Positions 1 through 7,381 of a stretch of DNA of 64,000 nucleotides are shown piece by piece. Source of the stretch: Sphaerisporangium perillae (GTDB lineage: Bacteria > Actinomycetota > Actinomycetes > Streptosporangiales > Streptosporangiaceae); NCBI RefSeq assembly GCF_023276435.1, contig NZ_JALLPO010000002.1, forward strand, positions 307,409 through 371,408. The letters are read 5' to 3'. The first letter of the stretch is position 1. Every line of letters starts with the position of its first letter. The position numbers and the translations under genes were made by a program. The notes below the pieces were generated by a model. That model worked only from the letters and a program-made list of their open reading frames with translations, made no database searches and had not been told where the DNA came from.

Positions 1-895
1 ACACCTCCGGGATCCGGTCGGCGGTGCCGCCCAGCGCGGCGGCGACGGCGCCGGAGCCCAGGTGGCGCCGGTCCCCCTCCACCAGGTCGAGCACCCCGGC
101 CAGCGACACCGCGAGCGCCACCCGGCGCATGCCCGTGCCCGCCCGGGGCGTGTCGGCCACCACCCGCTCCTTGTCCGCCGCCAGGCGGAGCGCGAGCTGC
201 CCGCCCGCCGAGTGGCCGATCACCGCGATCCGGTCGAGGTCCAGCGGGACGTCCACCGTCTCCAGCGCCGCGAGCCCGGTGGCCAGGTCGCCGGTCGTGG
301 CGTCCCAGCCGTACAGGTCGGGGCGGCGGTACTCCAGGTTCCAGGAGGCGTACCCACGGTCGGCGAGGTCGATCGCGAGCGCGTCCATCAGGTCGGCCTC
401 CCAGATGGACCTCCAGTAGCCGCCGTGGACCAGCACCGCGACCGGCGGGGGCGTGCCGTCGCCCGCGGCCGGCAGCCGCAGTTCCCCCCACTGGTCGGCG
501 TGGCCGCCGTAGGGGACGCGGCGCGCGGGCCGGCGCGTCCGGTGCACCGCGTGGCGGATCGCCCAGACCAGCCCCAGGACCCCACGCCCCTGGTGGTGGG
601 CGGCGCCGCCGGCCGCCGGGAGCGGGCCGACGCGCGCGAGGTCGAGCCATACCGTACGGGCCGCGCAGGCGGGCGGCGTGCCGATGAGCCGCCGGGCGTC
701 CAGGTCGGGGCCCGGCAGCGCGACGACGGCCTGGTCGCCGCCCGCGCCGTCGAGCTCGGCGCGGAAGGCGTCCACATCGGTCACGGCGGCGAAACGCCCC
801 GAGACGCCGAGCGCGGCCATCTCGCCCGCCGCCACCTCTTCCAGCAACCGCGTGTCCGCCGTGAGGCGAGGGCCGGCCACGACCAGCACGTGCAC
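1..895 (-). CDS. AroQ-like domain fused to arylformamidase-like alpha/beta hydrolase (partial, 3' end outside window)
   Basis: The visible 298 residues are the N-terminal part; the C-terminus lies beyond position 1. Residues 1-120 resemble a type II 3-dehydroquinate dehydratase: a beta strand ending in GPRLT where AroQ has GPNLN, a strand TVWLDLARV, and HHQGRGVLGLVWAIRHAV matching the last AroQ helix. The usual active-site Asn, Tyr and His pattern is not kept, so this domain is probably non-catalytic. Residues 150-298 are an alpha/beta hydrolase with an oxyanion motif HGGYW (157-161), typical of arylformamidase-type esterases, and a nucleophile elbow GHSAGG (Ser229). The catalytic Asp and His would be off-window. 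I chose the GTG at 895 because GGGAGGA lies 7 bases upstream. It is the last visible gene of the operon, 32 bp after the flavin oxidoreductase. The substrate is unknown. Confidence 0.7.
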   Translation of the reverse strand, partial: MHVLVVAGPRLTADTRLLEEVAAGEMAALGVSGRFAAVTDVDAFRAELDGAGGDQAVVALPGPDLDARRLIGTPPACAARTVWLDLARVGPLPAAGGAAHHQGRGVLGLVWAIRHAVHRTRRPARRVPYGGHADQWGELRLPAAGDGTPPPVAVLVHGGYWRSIWEADLMDALAIDLADRGYASWNLEYRRPDLYGWDATTGDLATGLAALETVDVPLDLDRIAVIGHSAGGQLALRLAADKERVVADTPRAGTGMRRVALAVSLAGVLDLVEGDRRHLGSGAVAAALGGTADRIPEV

Positions 896-927
896 GTGTA
901 CTTCCTCCCGTTGGGTGACAGTGAGCG

Positions 928-1950
928 TCAGGTCGTCGATCCGGACCTCGCCCGGTCCAGCAGCGGCAGGACGGCGGTGCCGAGCAGGTGCACGCCCAGG
1001 TCGTCGTCGAGGCCGTGCGGCGTGCCGAACTCGACCCTGCGCACTCCCGCGTCGATCAGTGCCTGCGCCTGCGCGGCCACCTGCTCGGGCGTTCCGGAGA
1101 AGGCGAACATATCGAGCACGTCGTCGGGGATCAGCTCGCCGGCCGCCCGGTCGTGCCCGGCGCCGACCAGGTCCCGCACCCGAGCGAGCAGGTCCGCGGG
1201 TACCTCGGCGGTCGGATCCAGTTCCGCGACCACCGCCAGGTACATGGCGACCTCGGTGCGCGCCCTGGCCCTCGCCGCCGCGCCGTCGGTGTCGACGACG
1301 GTCACCGCGCCGAGCACGATGCCTATGTCGCCGGGGTCGCGGCCGGTCCACTCCGCGCCGGCGCGGACCCGCTCACGGATCACCGGCACCATCGCGGGGT
1401 TGGCGCTGCCGCCCACCTTGATCTCGTCGGCGATCCGCCCGGCGAGCGCCGCGCCCTTCGGACCCCACGCGCCGAGCAGCAGCGGCGGGTGCGGCCGGCG
1501 GACGGCGTAGCGCAGCCTCGTGCCGGGCTCCAGGCGGAACATGTCACCTTCGTACCCACCGGTGTCCCCGCCGAGCAGCCGGTAGATCACCTCGGCGGCC
1601 TCGGCGAGGGCGGTCAGCGGCCGGGGCTGGGCGATGCCGACCGCTCCGAGCCAGGTTCCCCGGGCCAGCCCCAGGTAGGCGCGGCCGTCTGAGGCGAGGT
1701 CCAGGGCGGCCAGCTGCCCGGCGATCTCGTACGGCGCGAGGGAGTAGGGGTTGAGGCAGGCCGTCCCTAGCCGTACGCGCCGGGTGGCGGCGGCCATCTC
1801 CAGCAGGGGGAAGATCGGCGGCTGGTACATCAGGTCGCCGAACACGCTGAGCACGTCGAACCCGTGCTCCTCGGCCAGGCTCGCGAGCCGCGCGTAGTCG
1901 CCGGGCCGCTTGTCACTCTGCAGACCGAGCCCGATCTCGGCGACGGTCAT
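928..1950 (-). CDS. LLM-class (luciferase-like) flavin/F420-dependent oxidoreductase
   Basis: A 340-residue TIM-barrel protein of the bacterial luciferase-like superfamily, which oxidises or reduces small organics using FMN or F420. Visible hallmarks are the N-terminal strand IGLGLQS, a VRLGTACLNPYSLAPYEIA segment (the LG..V......P...A signature), LYLGLARG-like turns and a C-terminal FSGTPEQVAAQAQALIDAGVRRVEFG segment typical of the F420-type branch. The reading frame stays open further upstream through a tandem repeat, but the ATG at 1950 follows GGAGGAACCACCC and starts at the expected first beta strand. It sits between the TIGR04076 gene and the hydrolase in the same minus-strand operon. 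The substrate cannot be read from the sequence. Confidence 0.85.
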   Translation of the reverse strand: MTVAEIGLGLQSDKRPGDYARLASLAEEHGFDVLSVFGDLMYQPPIFPLLEMAAATRRVRLGTACLNPYSLAPYEIAGQLAALDLASDGRAYLGLARGTWLGAVGIAQPRPLTALAEAAEVIYRLLGGDTGGYEGDMFRLEPGTRLRYAVRRPHPPLLLGAWGPKGAALAGRIADEIKVGGSANPAMVPVIRERVRAGAEWTGRDPGDIGIVLGAVTVVDTDGAAARARARTEVAMYLAVVAELDPTAEVPADLLARVRDLVGAGHDRAAGELIPDDVLDMFAFSGTPEQVAAQAQALIDAGVRRVEFGTPHGLDDDLGVHLLGTAVLPLLDRARSGSTT

Positions 1951-2030
1951 GGGTGGTTCCTCCAGTGGTCGGCTCGTCGCGGTCCATAGCGGCACCGCGC
2001 GGGTCAGGGCGGCGATCCCCGCAGGACCGC

Positions 2031-2160
2031 GCAGGTCAGGGTGCCGGTTCATCCCGGACCGCGCAGGTCGGGATGGCGGTTCATGCGGGCCCCGCAGGTC
2101 GGGACGGCGGTTCATGCGGGACCGCGCAGGTCGGGGGTGGCGGTGCACTCCGGCCGCTCA
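2031..2160. repeat. ~32-bp imperfect tandem repeat, four copies plus a decayed fifth
   Basis: Units begin GCAGGTCGGGATGGCGGTTC and start at 2031, 2063, 2094 and 2126, with periods of 32, 31 and 32 bp. Each unit carries an ATGAACCGCC-type stretch on the minus strand. The array lies between the TIGR04076 stop and the oxidoreductase ribosome-binding site. It could be translated as a Pro/Arg-rich extension, but no ribosome-binding site supports that. Confidence 0.8.
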
Positions 2161-2553
2161 GGTCAGGTCGGCGGAGTTCATCCGGCGGCGCCGGGTGCGC
2201 TCCACCCGCATCACCAGGCGCTCCTCGGGGTCGGGGCAGGCGAACAGCGAGTCCTGGGCGAGCCAGTCCCCCGAGGCCAGGTCGCGCTGCTTGGCGGCGA
2301 GGAAGGGCAGGACTGAGGCCAGCGCGTACACGCAGAAGTGCTTGCCGTCGGGCAGGCGGAGGTGCGCGCTGTTCTCCAGTTCGAAGCTGTCGCCGACCCG
2401 CATGCCGCAGACCGACCGGCCCTCGATGCGATCGACGACGACCCGCAGGTCGTACAGCTCCATGTCCCCCTCGTCCGCCGCCTCCGCGTCCATCGCCATG
2501 TCGCTTCGCGCCGCCGTGGCCTTGCCCGTCTCCATGCCATCCTCGGCCGTCAT
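2158..2553 (-). CDS. TIGR04076-family small protein
   Basis: A protein of about 131 residues. From residue 35 it shows the TIGR04076 pattern: LYDLRVVVDRIEG, a Cys followed by a GDSFEL turn, then LPDGKHFCVYALASVLPFLAAKQRDL. The family is small, usually about 90-100 residues, and has no settled function; members often sit beside metabolic enzymes. Here it lies between the amidohydrolase and the flavin oxidoreductase in one transcription unit. The N-terminal 30 residues are acidic and low complexity, so the true start may be further in, at the ATG at 2535 or a later one. The ATG at 2553 has a moderate AGGCGG upstream. Confidence 0.65.
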   Translation of the reverse strand: MTAEDGMETGKATAARSDMAMDAEAADEGDMELYDLRVVVDRIEGRSVCGMRVGDSFELENSAHLRLPDGKHFCVYALASVLPFLAAKQRDLASGDWLAQDSLFACPDPEERLVMRVERTRRRRMNSADLT

Positions 2554-2603
2554 AGGTCCGCCTTCGTCCTCGGGTCCGCCGTCAGGGAGGTCTCGCGGGC
2601 CGG

Positions 2604-3914
2604 TCACCGGACCGGCCCCTCGGCGCGGTCGTCGCGGCCGGCCTCTCCATTCAGCACCCAGCGGCCGTCGCGGCCGGCCTCTCGCCCCTTCGTCACCCAG
2701 CGGTCGTCGCGGACGACCTCTCCGCCCTTCATCACCCAGCGGATCCCCCGGAACGCCGAGGTGGTGGCCAGCGGGTCGTCGTCCATGGCGACCAGGTCGG
2801 CGTACCGGCCGGCCTCGACGGTGCCGAGGTCGGCGTCGGCGCCGAGCCACCGGGCCGGGCCGAGCGTCCCCGCGCGGAGCGCGCCCGCCGGGCCGAGGCC
2901 GGCCTCGGACATGTGCTCCAGTTCCCGTACCGTGGCGTTGGTCCCCTCGAAGGGCCAGAACGGGGGCATGTCACTGCCGAGCAGGACGGTGACGCCCGCG
3001 GCGAGGGCCATGGCGTAGCTCTCCAGGTGGCGCGGGCCCGCGCCGAGCGAGCGGCACTGCATCCACTCGGGCACGCCGAGTTCGTCGAAGAACTCCTTGC
3101 ACCGCGTAACGAGCAGGGTCGGCACCAGGGCGGTGCCGCGCCGGGCCATCGCCGCCGCCACGTCGGGGGTCAGCTCGTAGCCGTGCTCGACGCAGTCGAG
3201 CCCCAGCTCCACGGCCTCGGCGATGACCGCGGCGGGCCCGGCGTGCGCGGTGACCTTGCGCCCCCAGGCGTGCGCCGTGGCCAGCACCGCCGCCATCTCG
3301 TCGGTGAACAACTGCGGGGTGTCGATGCGCTCGTGCTCCCCGGCGATGCCGCCCGAGATCATGACCTTGATCAGGTCGGCCCCGGCCTTGATCTGGTCGC
3401 GTACGCCGCGCCGGAACCCGTCGGCCCCGTCGCATTCCAGCGTGTCGGTGCCCTCGTGGCCGTGGCCACCGGTGCAGACCAGGGCGCGCCCCGCGGTGAA
3501 GACGCGGGGCCCGATCGCCCGGCCCGCCTCGATCGCCCGCCGCAGCGCGAAGTCCGCGTGGTCCTTCTCGGCGACGCACCGCACGGTGGTGACCCCGCAC
3601 GAGAGGGTACGGCGCGCGCCGTCGGCCATGTACAGGGCGAGGTCGTGCGGCCCCATGCCCTTGACGTCGTCGCCCTGCCGGCCGGGCAGCGACAGGGACA
3701 GATGGGTGTGCATGTTGATCAGGCCGGGGGTGAGGTAGGCCCCTTCCAAGTCGAGGCGCCTGGCGCCGGGGGCCTGGCGCAGGACGTCCGCGCGCGGGCC
3801 GACGGCCGTGATCCGCTCGTCTCGCACCAGCACCGCCGCGTCGTGGACCGGGCTCATGCCGTCGGCCGCCCTGCCGTCCACCACGGTGCAGTTGACGATG
3901 ACCACCTCGCCCAT
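2604..3914 (-). CDS. Metal-dependent amidohydrolase (imidazolonepropionase/prolidase-like)
   Basis: A 436-residue amidohydrolase-superfamily enzyme that hydrolyses C-N bonds of cyclic or acylated substrates at a binuclear metal site. The full ligand set is visible: MHTH (His69, His71), the carboxylated-Lys candidate Lys183 in LIKVMISGG, His224 (VTAHAG), His244 (VEHGYE) and Asp315 (LLGSDMPP). A beta-sandwich composite domain lies at both ends. The C-terminal tail after about residue 391 is unusual: a 13-residue unit is repeated three times. The ATG at 3914 has only a weak GGGATCGGGG ribosome-binding site. It is the first gene of the operon and lies just behind a strong palindrome. Confidence 0.85.
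   Translation of the reverse strand: MGEVVIVNCTVVDGRAADGMSPVHDAAVLVRDERITAVGPRADVLRQAPGARRLDLEGAYLTPGLINMHTHLSLSLPGRQGDDVKGMGPHDLALYMADGARRTLSCGVTTVRCVAEKDHADFALRRAIEAGRAIGPRVFTAGRALVCTGGHGHEGTDTLECDGADGFRRGVRDQIKAGADLIKVMISGGIAGEHERIDTPQLFTDEMAAVLATAHAWGRKVTAHAGPAAVIAEAVELGLDCVEHGYELTPDVAAAMARRGTALVPTLLVTRCKEFFDELGVPEWMQCRSLGAGPRHLESYAMALAAGVTVLLGSDMPPFWPFEGTNATVRELEHMSEAGLGPAGALRAGTLGPARWLGADADLGTVEAGRYADLVAMDDDPLATTSAFRGIRWVMKGGEVVRDDRWVTKGREAGRDGRWVLNGEAGRDDRAEGPVR
2628..2741 (-). repeat. 39-bp in-frame triplication in the amidohydrolase tail
   Basis: Residues 392-404, 405-417 and 418-429 read RWVMKGGEVVRDD, RWVTKGREAGRDG and RWVLNGEAGRDD, from DNA units of 39, 39 and 36 bp. The first unit is the normal end of the beta-sandwich domain; the next two are extra copies. 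Confidence 0.85.
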
Positions 3915-3940
3915 CGGCCGGCCCCGATCCCTGAGAGAAG

Positions 3941-3966
3941 CCGCTGTTCATGAACATGAGCAGCGG
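3941..3966. promoter_or_regulatory. 26-bp palindromic operator upstream of the amidohydrolase operon
   Basis: Half-sites CCGCTGTTCATG and CATGAGCAGCGG flank a central AA; 11 of 12 positions are complementary. It lies 27-52 bp upstream of the start codon and about 13 bp downstream of a TATATT -10 candidate. That is the expected place for a TetR- or MarR-type repressor, and no such regulator gene is adjacent in the window. Confidence 0.65.
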
Positions 3967-3979
3967 TTTGTTCACCGGT

Positions 3980-3985
3980 AATATA
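3980..3985 (-). promoter_or_regulatory. Candidate -10 element (TATATT) of the amidohydrolase operon
   Basis: TATATT on the minus strand in otherwise G+C-rich DNA, directly upstream of the 26-bp palindrome. The region 17 bp further upstream (CGGATA) is a poor -35 match. Confidence 0.35.
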
Positions 3986-4036
3986 GCGGCCCGGCCGGGA
4001 GTATCCGAGCCGCCCTCATCTCAGCCGAGCTGGACG

Positions 4037-4050
4037 TTCATGAAATTTCA
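4037..4050. promoter_or_regulatory. Second TTCATGAA / TGAAATTTCA dyad
   Basis: TTCATGAA (4037-4044) repeats the core found inside the 26-bp palindrome about 90 bp away. It overlaps the perfect palindrome TGAAATTTCA (4041-4050). It may be an auxiliary site for the same regulator. Confidence 0.3.
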
Positions 4051-4053
4051 CCC

Positions 4054-4082
4054 GAACGGCGGCCGGCGGGGAGGTGCCGTTC
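4054..4082 (-). terminator. Hairpin after the glnH operon
   Basis: Arms GAACGGC (4054-4060) and GCCGTTC (4076-4082) lie just past the glnH stop, followed on the minus strand by an AAATTT stretch. It is a plausible terminator for the long signalling operon. The U-tract is weak. Confidence 0.45.
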
Positions 4083-4086
4083 CGGA

Positions 4087-4941
4087 TCAGCCGCAGCCCT
4101 CGAACTGCGGGACGGCGTAGTTCAGGGCGAGGCCCGACTTGGCGAACCACTTCTGCAGGAGCTTCTTGGCCGTGCCGTCCTGGTACATCTCGGTGATGGC
4201 CTTGTTGACCGCCTCGCAGCCGTCGATGTCACCGGTGCGGATGCCGATGCCGTACCGCTCGTCGCTGAACGGCGCGTTGACGATCTTGGTGTCGGAGGTG
4301 GCGAACCCCGCCAGGATCAGGTCGTCGGTCGAGACGGCGTCCACCTTGCCGGAACGCAGATCGGAGACGCACTCGCTGTAGGAGGCCGACGCGACGAGCG
4401 CCACGGGGATCTTGCGCTCCTCCTTCACCCGGCGCCAGGAGTTGGACCCGGTGACCTGGCAGAGCTTGCGGTCGCGAAGGTCGCGCACGTTGGAGACGCC
4501 GCCCTCCCCCGAGCGGACCAGCGTGTCCTGGTGGGCCACGTAGTAAGGGCCGCCGAACGACACCTTGGTCTTGCGCTCCGCGGTGATGGAGTAGGTGGCG
4601 ACGACCAGGTCGACCGCGCCCTCCATGATCATTTTCTCGCGCTGGGAGGAGGGCGCGGTGACGAACCGCGCCTGCTTGCCGAGCTTGCGGGCGATGTAGG
4701 TGGCGACGTCGACGTCGAACCCCGAGTAGCCGCCGTTGGCCGCCTTCACCCCCAGGCCGGGCTGGTCGGCCTTGACCCCGATGACCAGGGAGTCCTTGTT
4801 CAGGACCGACGTGCCGGCGCCGCAGGAGGCGACGAGCGGGAGAGCCGTCGCCGCGGCCACCGCCACGGCGGCGGCCCGGCGGAAACGGCGGAGACGGCCT
4901 TCCCCGCGCCCGGGGCGGTACTTCCGAGTGAGCGTGACCAT
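4087..4941 (-). CDS. glnH: GlnH-type amino-acid-binding lipoprotein
   Basis: A 284-residue family 3 solute-binding protein. After a positively charged N-terminus and hydrophobic helix comes the lipobox LVASC (Cys40), so it should be anchored to the outer face of the membrane. The substrate-binding lobes are visible as LVIGVKADQPGLGV, GFDVDVATYIARKLG, AVDLVVATYSIT and DDLILAGFA. In mycobacteria GlnH binds Asp/Glu and, with GlnX, controls the kinase PknG; the gene order here (pknG...glnX-glnH) supports the same role. The ATG at 4941 is chosen because AAGGGA precedes it and the signal peptide starts there. It lies 13 bp after glnX and is the last gene of the operon. Confidence 0.88.
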   Translation of the reverse strand: MVTLTRKYRPGRGEGRLRRFRRAAAVAVAAATALPLVASCGAGTSVLNKDSLVIGVKADQPGLGVKAANGGYSGFDVDVATYIARKLGKQARFVTAPSSQREKMIMEGAVDLVVATYSITAERKTKVSFGGPYYVAHQDTLVRSGEGGVSNVRDLRDRKLCQVTGSNSWRRVKEERKIPVALVASASYSECVSDLRSGKVDAVSTDDLILAGFATSDTKIVNAPFSDERYGIGIRTGDIDGCEAVNKAITEMYQDGTAKKLLQKWFAKSGLALNYAVPQFEGCG

Positions 4942-4954
4942 CAAGACGTTCCCT

Positions 4955-6439
4955 TCAGCGGTACTCGGCGAGCCGGGGCCGGACACCGATGAGGACCAGC
5001 AGGACGGCGGCGAGCGCGGCCGCGGGCGGCACCAGGTTCCACCCGCCGAGCGCGCCGTCGCCCTCGCGCACCGCGCCGTCGAACGCCTTGCGGTGCAGCG
5101 CGGTGAGCTTGACCAACGCGTCGTCGTAGGCGGCGAACGCCGGGCCCATGGCCTGGCTCACCGCCTGCCGCTGCCTGCCCCCCGTGGCCAGGCGCCGTAT
5201 CTGCTGGTCGTTGTTCTGGAACGCCTGGTAGCGCGCGAGGACCTGCTCGAACGCCGGACCCTGCCCGGCCAGGGTGAGGCGGGAGGCCTCCGCCCCGAAG
5301 AACCCCAGGAAGTCCTTCTTGCCGCCGGAGACGAAGTCGTCCACCGTGGCGTAGTACTTGTCGAGGTTGCCGGCCGGGACGTAGAACACCGCCTGCGACT
5401 TGTCCAGGTACACCTGCTCGTAGGTGTCGGCCCGCTGCGGGTCGAGCAGGTAGCGGCTCTCGTCCCCGTGCAGGGTGTTGCCGATGGCACGGGCCCGCGA
5501 CAGCGCGAGGACGGAGTTGAAGCCGTCCTCCTTGGCGTCCCTGAGCACGTTGCCCTCGTGGTTCAGCACGGCGATCGCGGCCACGGCGAGCGCGCCCACG
5601 ACGATCGTCGCCACCAGCGCGGGCAGGTTGAACGTGCGCCGGAACCCCCGGCTCAGGAAGACCTGCAACACGATGAGCACCAGCAGGGCGAGCGCTCCGG
5701 CGACGCCCACCCAGATGCGCGCTTGCTGGACGGCGGACAGCTCGGCCAGGTAGGCGTGCCTGACGATGGTGCCGCTGTCGAGGGTCAGGTTGTAGGCCTT
5801 GGGCAGCAGGTCGAGCCGCATGAGGTCGGTGGCCTGGCGGTAGACGTCCAGGACGGCCTGCGGAGGCGGCCCGGCCGCGTGTTTCGCCTGCTCGTCGAGC
5901 AGCAGGGCGCGGGCGGCCAGCCGCTCGTACCGGCCGAGCCCGTCGAGGAGCGCCTGCACGGTCATCTGCTGGGTGGCGTCGCCGCTGGCGAGGTCGGCGG
6001 CCTGCAGCACGGCGCGGTCGGCCTGCGAGCGGCGCTCCTCGTAACGGTCGAGCATCCCCTGCCGGCCGGGGCCGAGGCCCTGCTCCCGGCCGATGAGCAG
6101 CAGGTTGGCGACCTGGGCGTCCATGTCGCTCAGCGCGAAGTACAGGTCCGCGGTGGTCACGACCTGCGGGCCCGCCGTGTGGCCGATCGCGTTCAGGCCG
6201 TCCCTGGCGTGCCCGACGCCGATGCCGACGGTCGCGAAGAGCAGCAGGATGGCGCCGGTCGCCAGGCCGGCCAGCAGGCGGATCCACCCGGGCACGGTGC
6301 GCACCCGCAGGACGCGGCGCAGCGGTGCCGGTCCGACGGCCTGGCCCGCCGGCGCGGCGGTGGCCATGGCCTGGCCGGGGTCGTGCGGGACGGGCGCGGG
6401 TGGCGGGGCCTGGGCGGTCGCGGGTGCGGGAAGTGTCAT
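4955..6439 (-). CDS. glnX: GlnX-like transmembrane sensor protein
   Basis: A 494-residue membrane protein with a Pro/Ala-rich cytosolic N-terminus, a transmembrane helix at about 50-76, a large extracellular helical region (80-240), helices at about 242-262 and 272-292, a second extracellular domain and a final helix near 466-486. There is no catalytic motif. The order and layout match mycobacterial GlnX, which passes the signal of ligand-bound GlnH across the membrane to PknG. It starts one base after the FHA gene stop (TGAGATG), with GGAGGG as ribosome-binding site, so the two are translationally coupled. Gene context carries much of this call. Confidence 0.8.
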   Translation of the reverse strand: MTLPAPATAQAPPPAPVPHDPGQAMATAAPAGQAVGPAPLRRVLRVRTVPGWIRLLAGLATGAILLLFATVGIGVGHARDGLNAIGHTAGPQVVTTADLYFALSDMDAQVANLLLIGREQGLGPGRQGMLDRYEERRSQADRAVLQAADLASGDATQQMTVQALLDGLGRYERLAARALLLDEQAKHAAGPPPQAVLDVYRQATDLMRLDLLPKAYNLTLDSGTIVRHAYLAELSAVQQARIWVGVAGALALLVLIVLQVFLSRGFRRTFNLPALVATIVVGALAVAAIAVLNHEGNVLRDAKEDGFNSVLALSRARAIGNTLHGDESRYLLDPQRADTYEQVYLDKSQAVFYVPAGNLDKYYATVDDFVSGGKKDFLGFFGAEASRLTLAGQGPAFEQVLARYQAFQNNDQQIRRLATGGRQRQAVSQAMGPAFAAYDDALVKLTALHRKAFDGAVREGDGALGGWNLVPPAAALAAVLLVLIGVRPRLAEYR

Positions 6440-6440
6440 C

Positions 6441-7379
6441 TCAGGCCCTCCGGACCGTGATGACGGTCCACGCGCCGACGTGCACGCGGTCGCCGTCGGC
6501 GAGCGGAACCGGAACGTTGATCTCCACGGTCTCGCCGTTCACCATGGTGCCGTTGGCCGAGCCGGGATCGACGAGCTGCCAGGTGCCGTCGGGCAGGGCG
6601 AGCAGCACGGCGTGCAGGTGGGAGACGCCCGGGTCCTCCGGTGGCCCGGACAGGTCGATCTCCGGCGCGAGCGCCCGTGACTGGCTGCGCCGCCCGATGC
6701 GCATCTCGGTGCCGGCGAGGGACACCTGCCGCTCGGGGCAGTAGGGCGGGAACGCGACCCAGGCCGCGTCCGGGCCGCCCTGGGAGATCATCGTGTCGTA
6801 GTACGCGCGATCGGCGGCGATGACCGCCACCCAGCCGCCCGCGGGCGCCGGGGCCGGCGCGCCGCCGGTCGCGGGTGAGCCCCCCGGCACGGGCTGGGCG
6901 GGCTGCCACGACGAGCCCGCCTGCGCCGGCCGCGAGGGCGGAGCGGGCTGGACCGGTCGCGACGGCTGCCACGGCTGCGAGGGCGCAGCGGGCTGGACGG
7001 GCTGCGACGGCTGCCAGGACTGACCGGGCCGGACCGGTTGCGCGGGCTGCCACGACTGCGAGGGCGGCGCGGTCCGGGAGGAGTTCCCCGGCGGAGGCGG
7101 CGCGGGGGCGGGCTGCGCCGTACGGCTGCCGCCGCCGAGCACGAAGTCGTACCCGCACGTCTCGCAGAACCGGCCGCTGCGCGGCGCCCCGCAGTCAGGG
7201 CACGCGTCGAGCTGCTCGCCACCCGCCGCGGCCGACCCGGAGGCCCCGGGCGCGGAGGGCGGGCCGGCGGGCGCCGGCGCCTCGGGGGCGCCCTGCGCCG
7301 GAGTGCCCGACATCAGCGCGCCGCAGATGTCGCAGTACTCCTCGTCGGAGGAGTCGTGCCCTACGGGGCAGGTGGCCAT
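6441..7379 (-). CDS. Zinc-ribbon FHA-domain protein (GarA-like effector candidate)
   Basis: 312 residues. The N-terminus has two CxxC-type zinc ribbons (CPVGH...CDICG and CPDCG...CETCG). Residues about 95-180 are a Pro/Gln/Ser linker with a repeated SWQPAQPVxP unit. The C-terminal ~90 residues are an FHA domain: MRIGRRSQ, the phosphothreonine-binding stretch VSHLHAVL, LVDPGSANGTMVNG and LADGDRVHVG. FHA domains bind phosphothreonine, so this protein may be a target or reader of the nearby PknG, as GarA is in mycobacteria. No GarA-type N-terminal ETT motif is seen, so that analogy is inference. It starts 2 bp after the VWA stop with GGAG upstream. Confidence 0.85.
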   Translation of the reverse strand: MATCPVGHDSSDEEYCDICGALMSGTPAQGAPEAPAPAGPPSAPGASGSAAAGGEQLDACPDCGAPRSGRFCETCGYDFVLGGGSRTAQPAPAPPPPGNSSRTAPPSQSWQPAQPVRPGQSWQPSQPVQPAAPSQPWQPSRPVQPAPPSRPAQAGSSWQPAQPVPGGSPATGGAPAPAPAGGWVAVIAADRAYYDTMISQGGPDAAWVAFPPYCPERQVSLAGTEMRIGRRSQSRALAPEIDLSGPPEDPGVSHLHAVLLALPDGTWQLVDPGSANGTMVNGETVEINVPVPLADGDRVHVGAWTVITVRRA

Positions 7380-7381
7380 CC

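Noticed and set aside
1951..2148. N-terminal extension of the LLM oxidoreductase through the tandem repeat
   Set aside because: The extension is repeat-derived Pro/Arg sequence and the ATG at 1950 has GGAGGA and starts at the first conserved strand.
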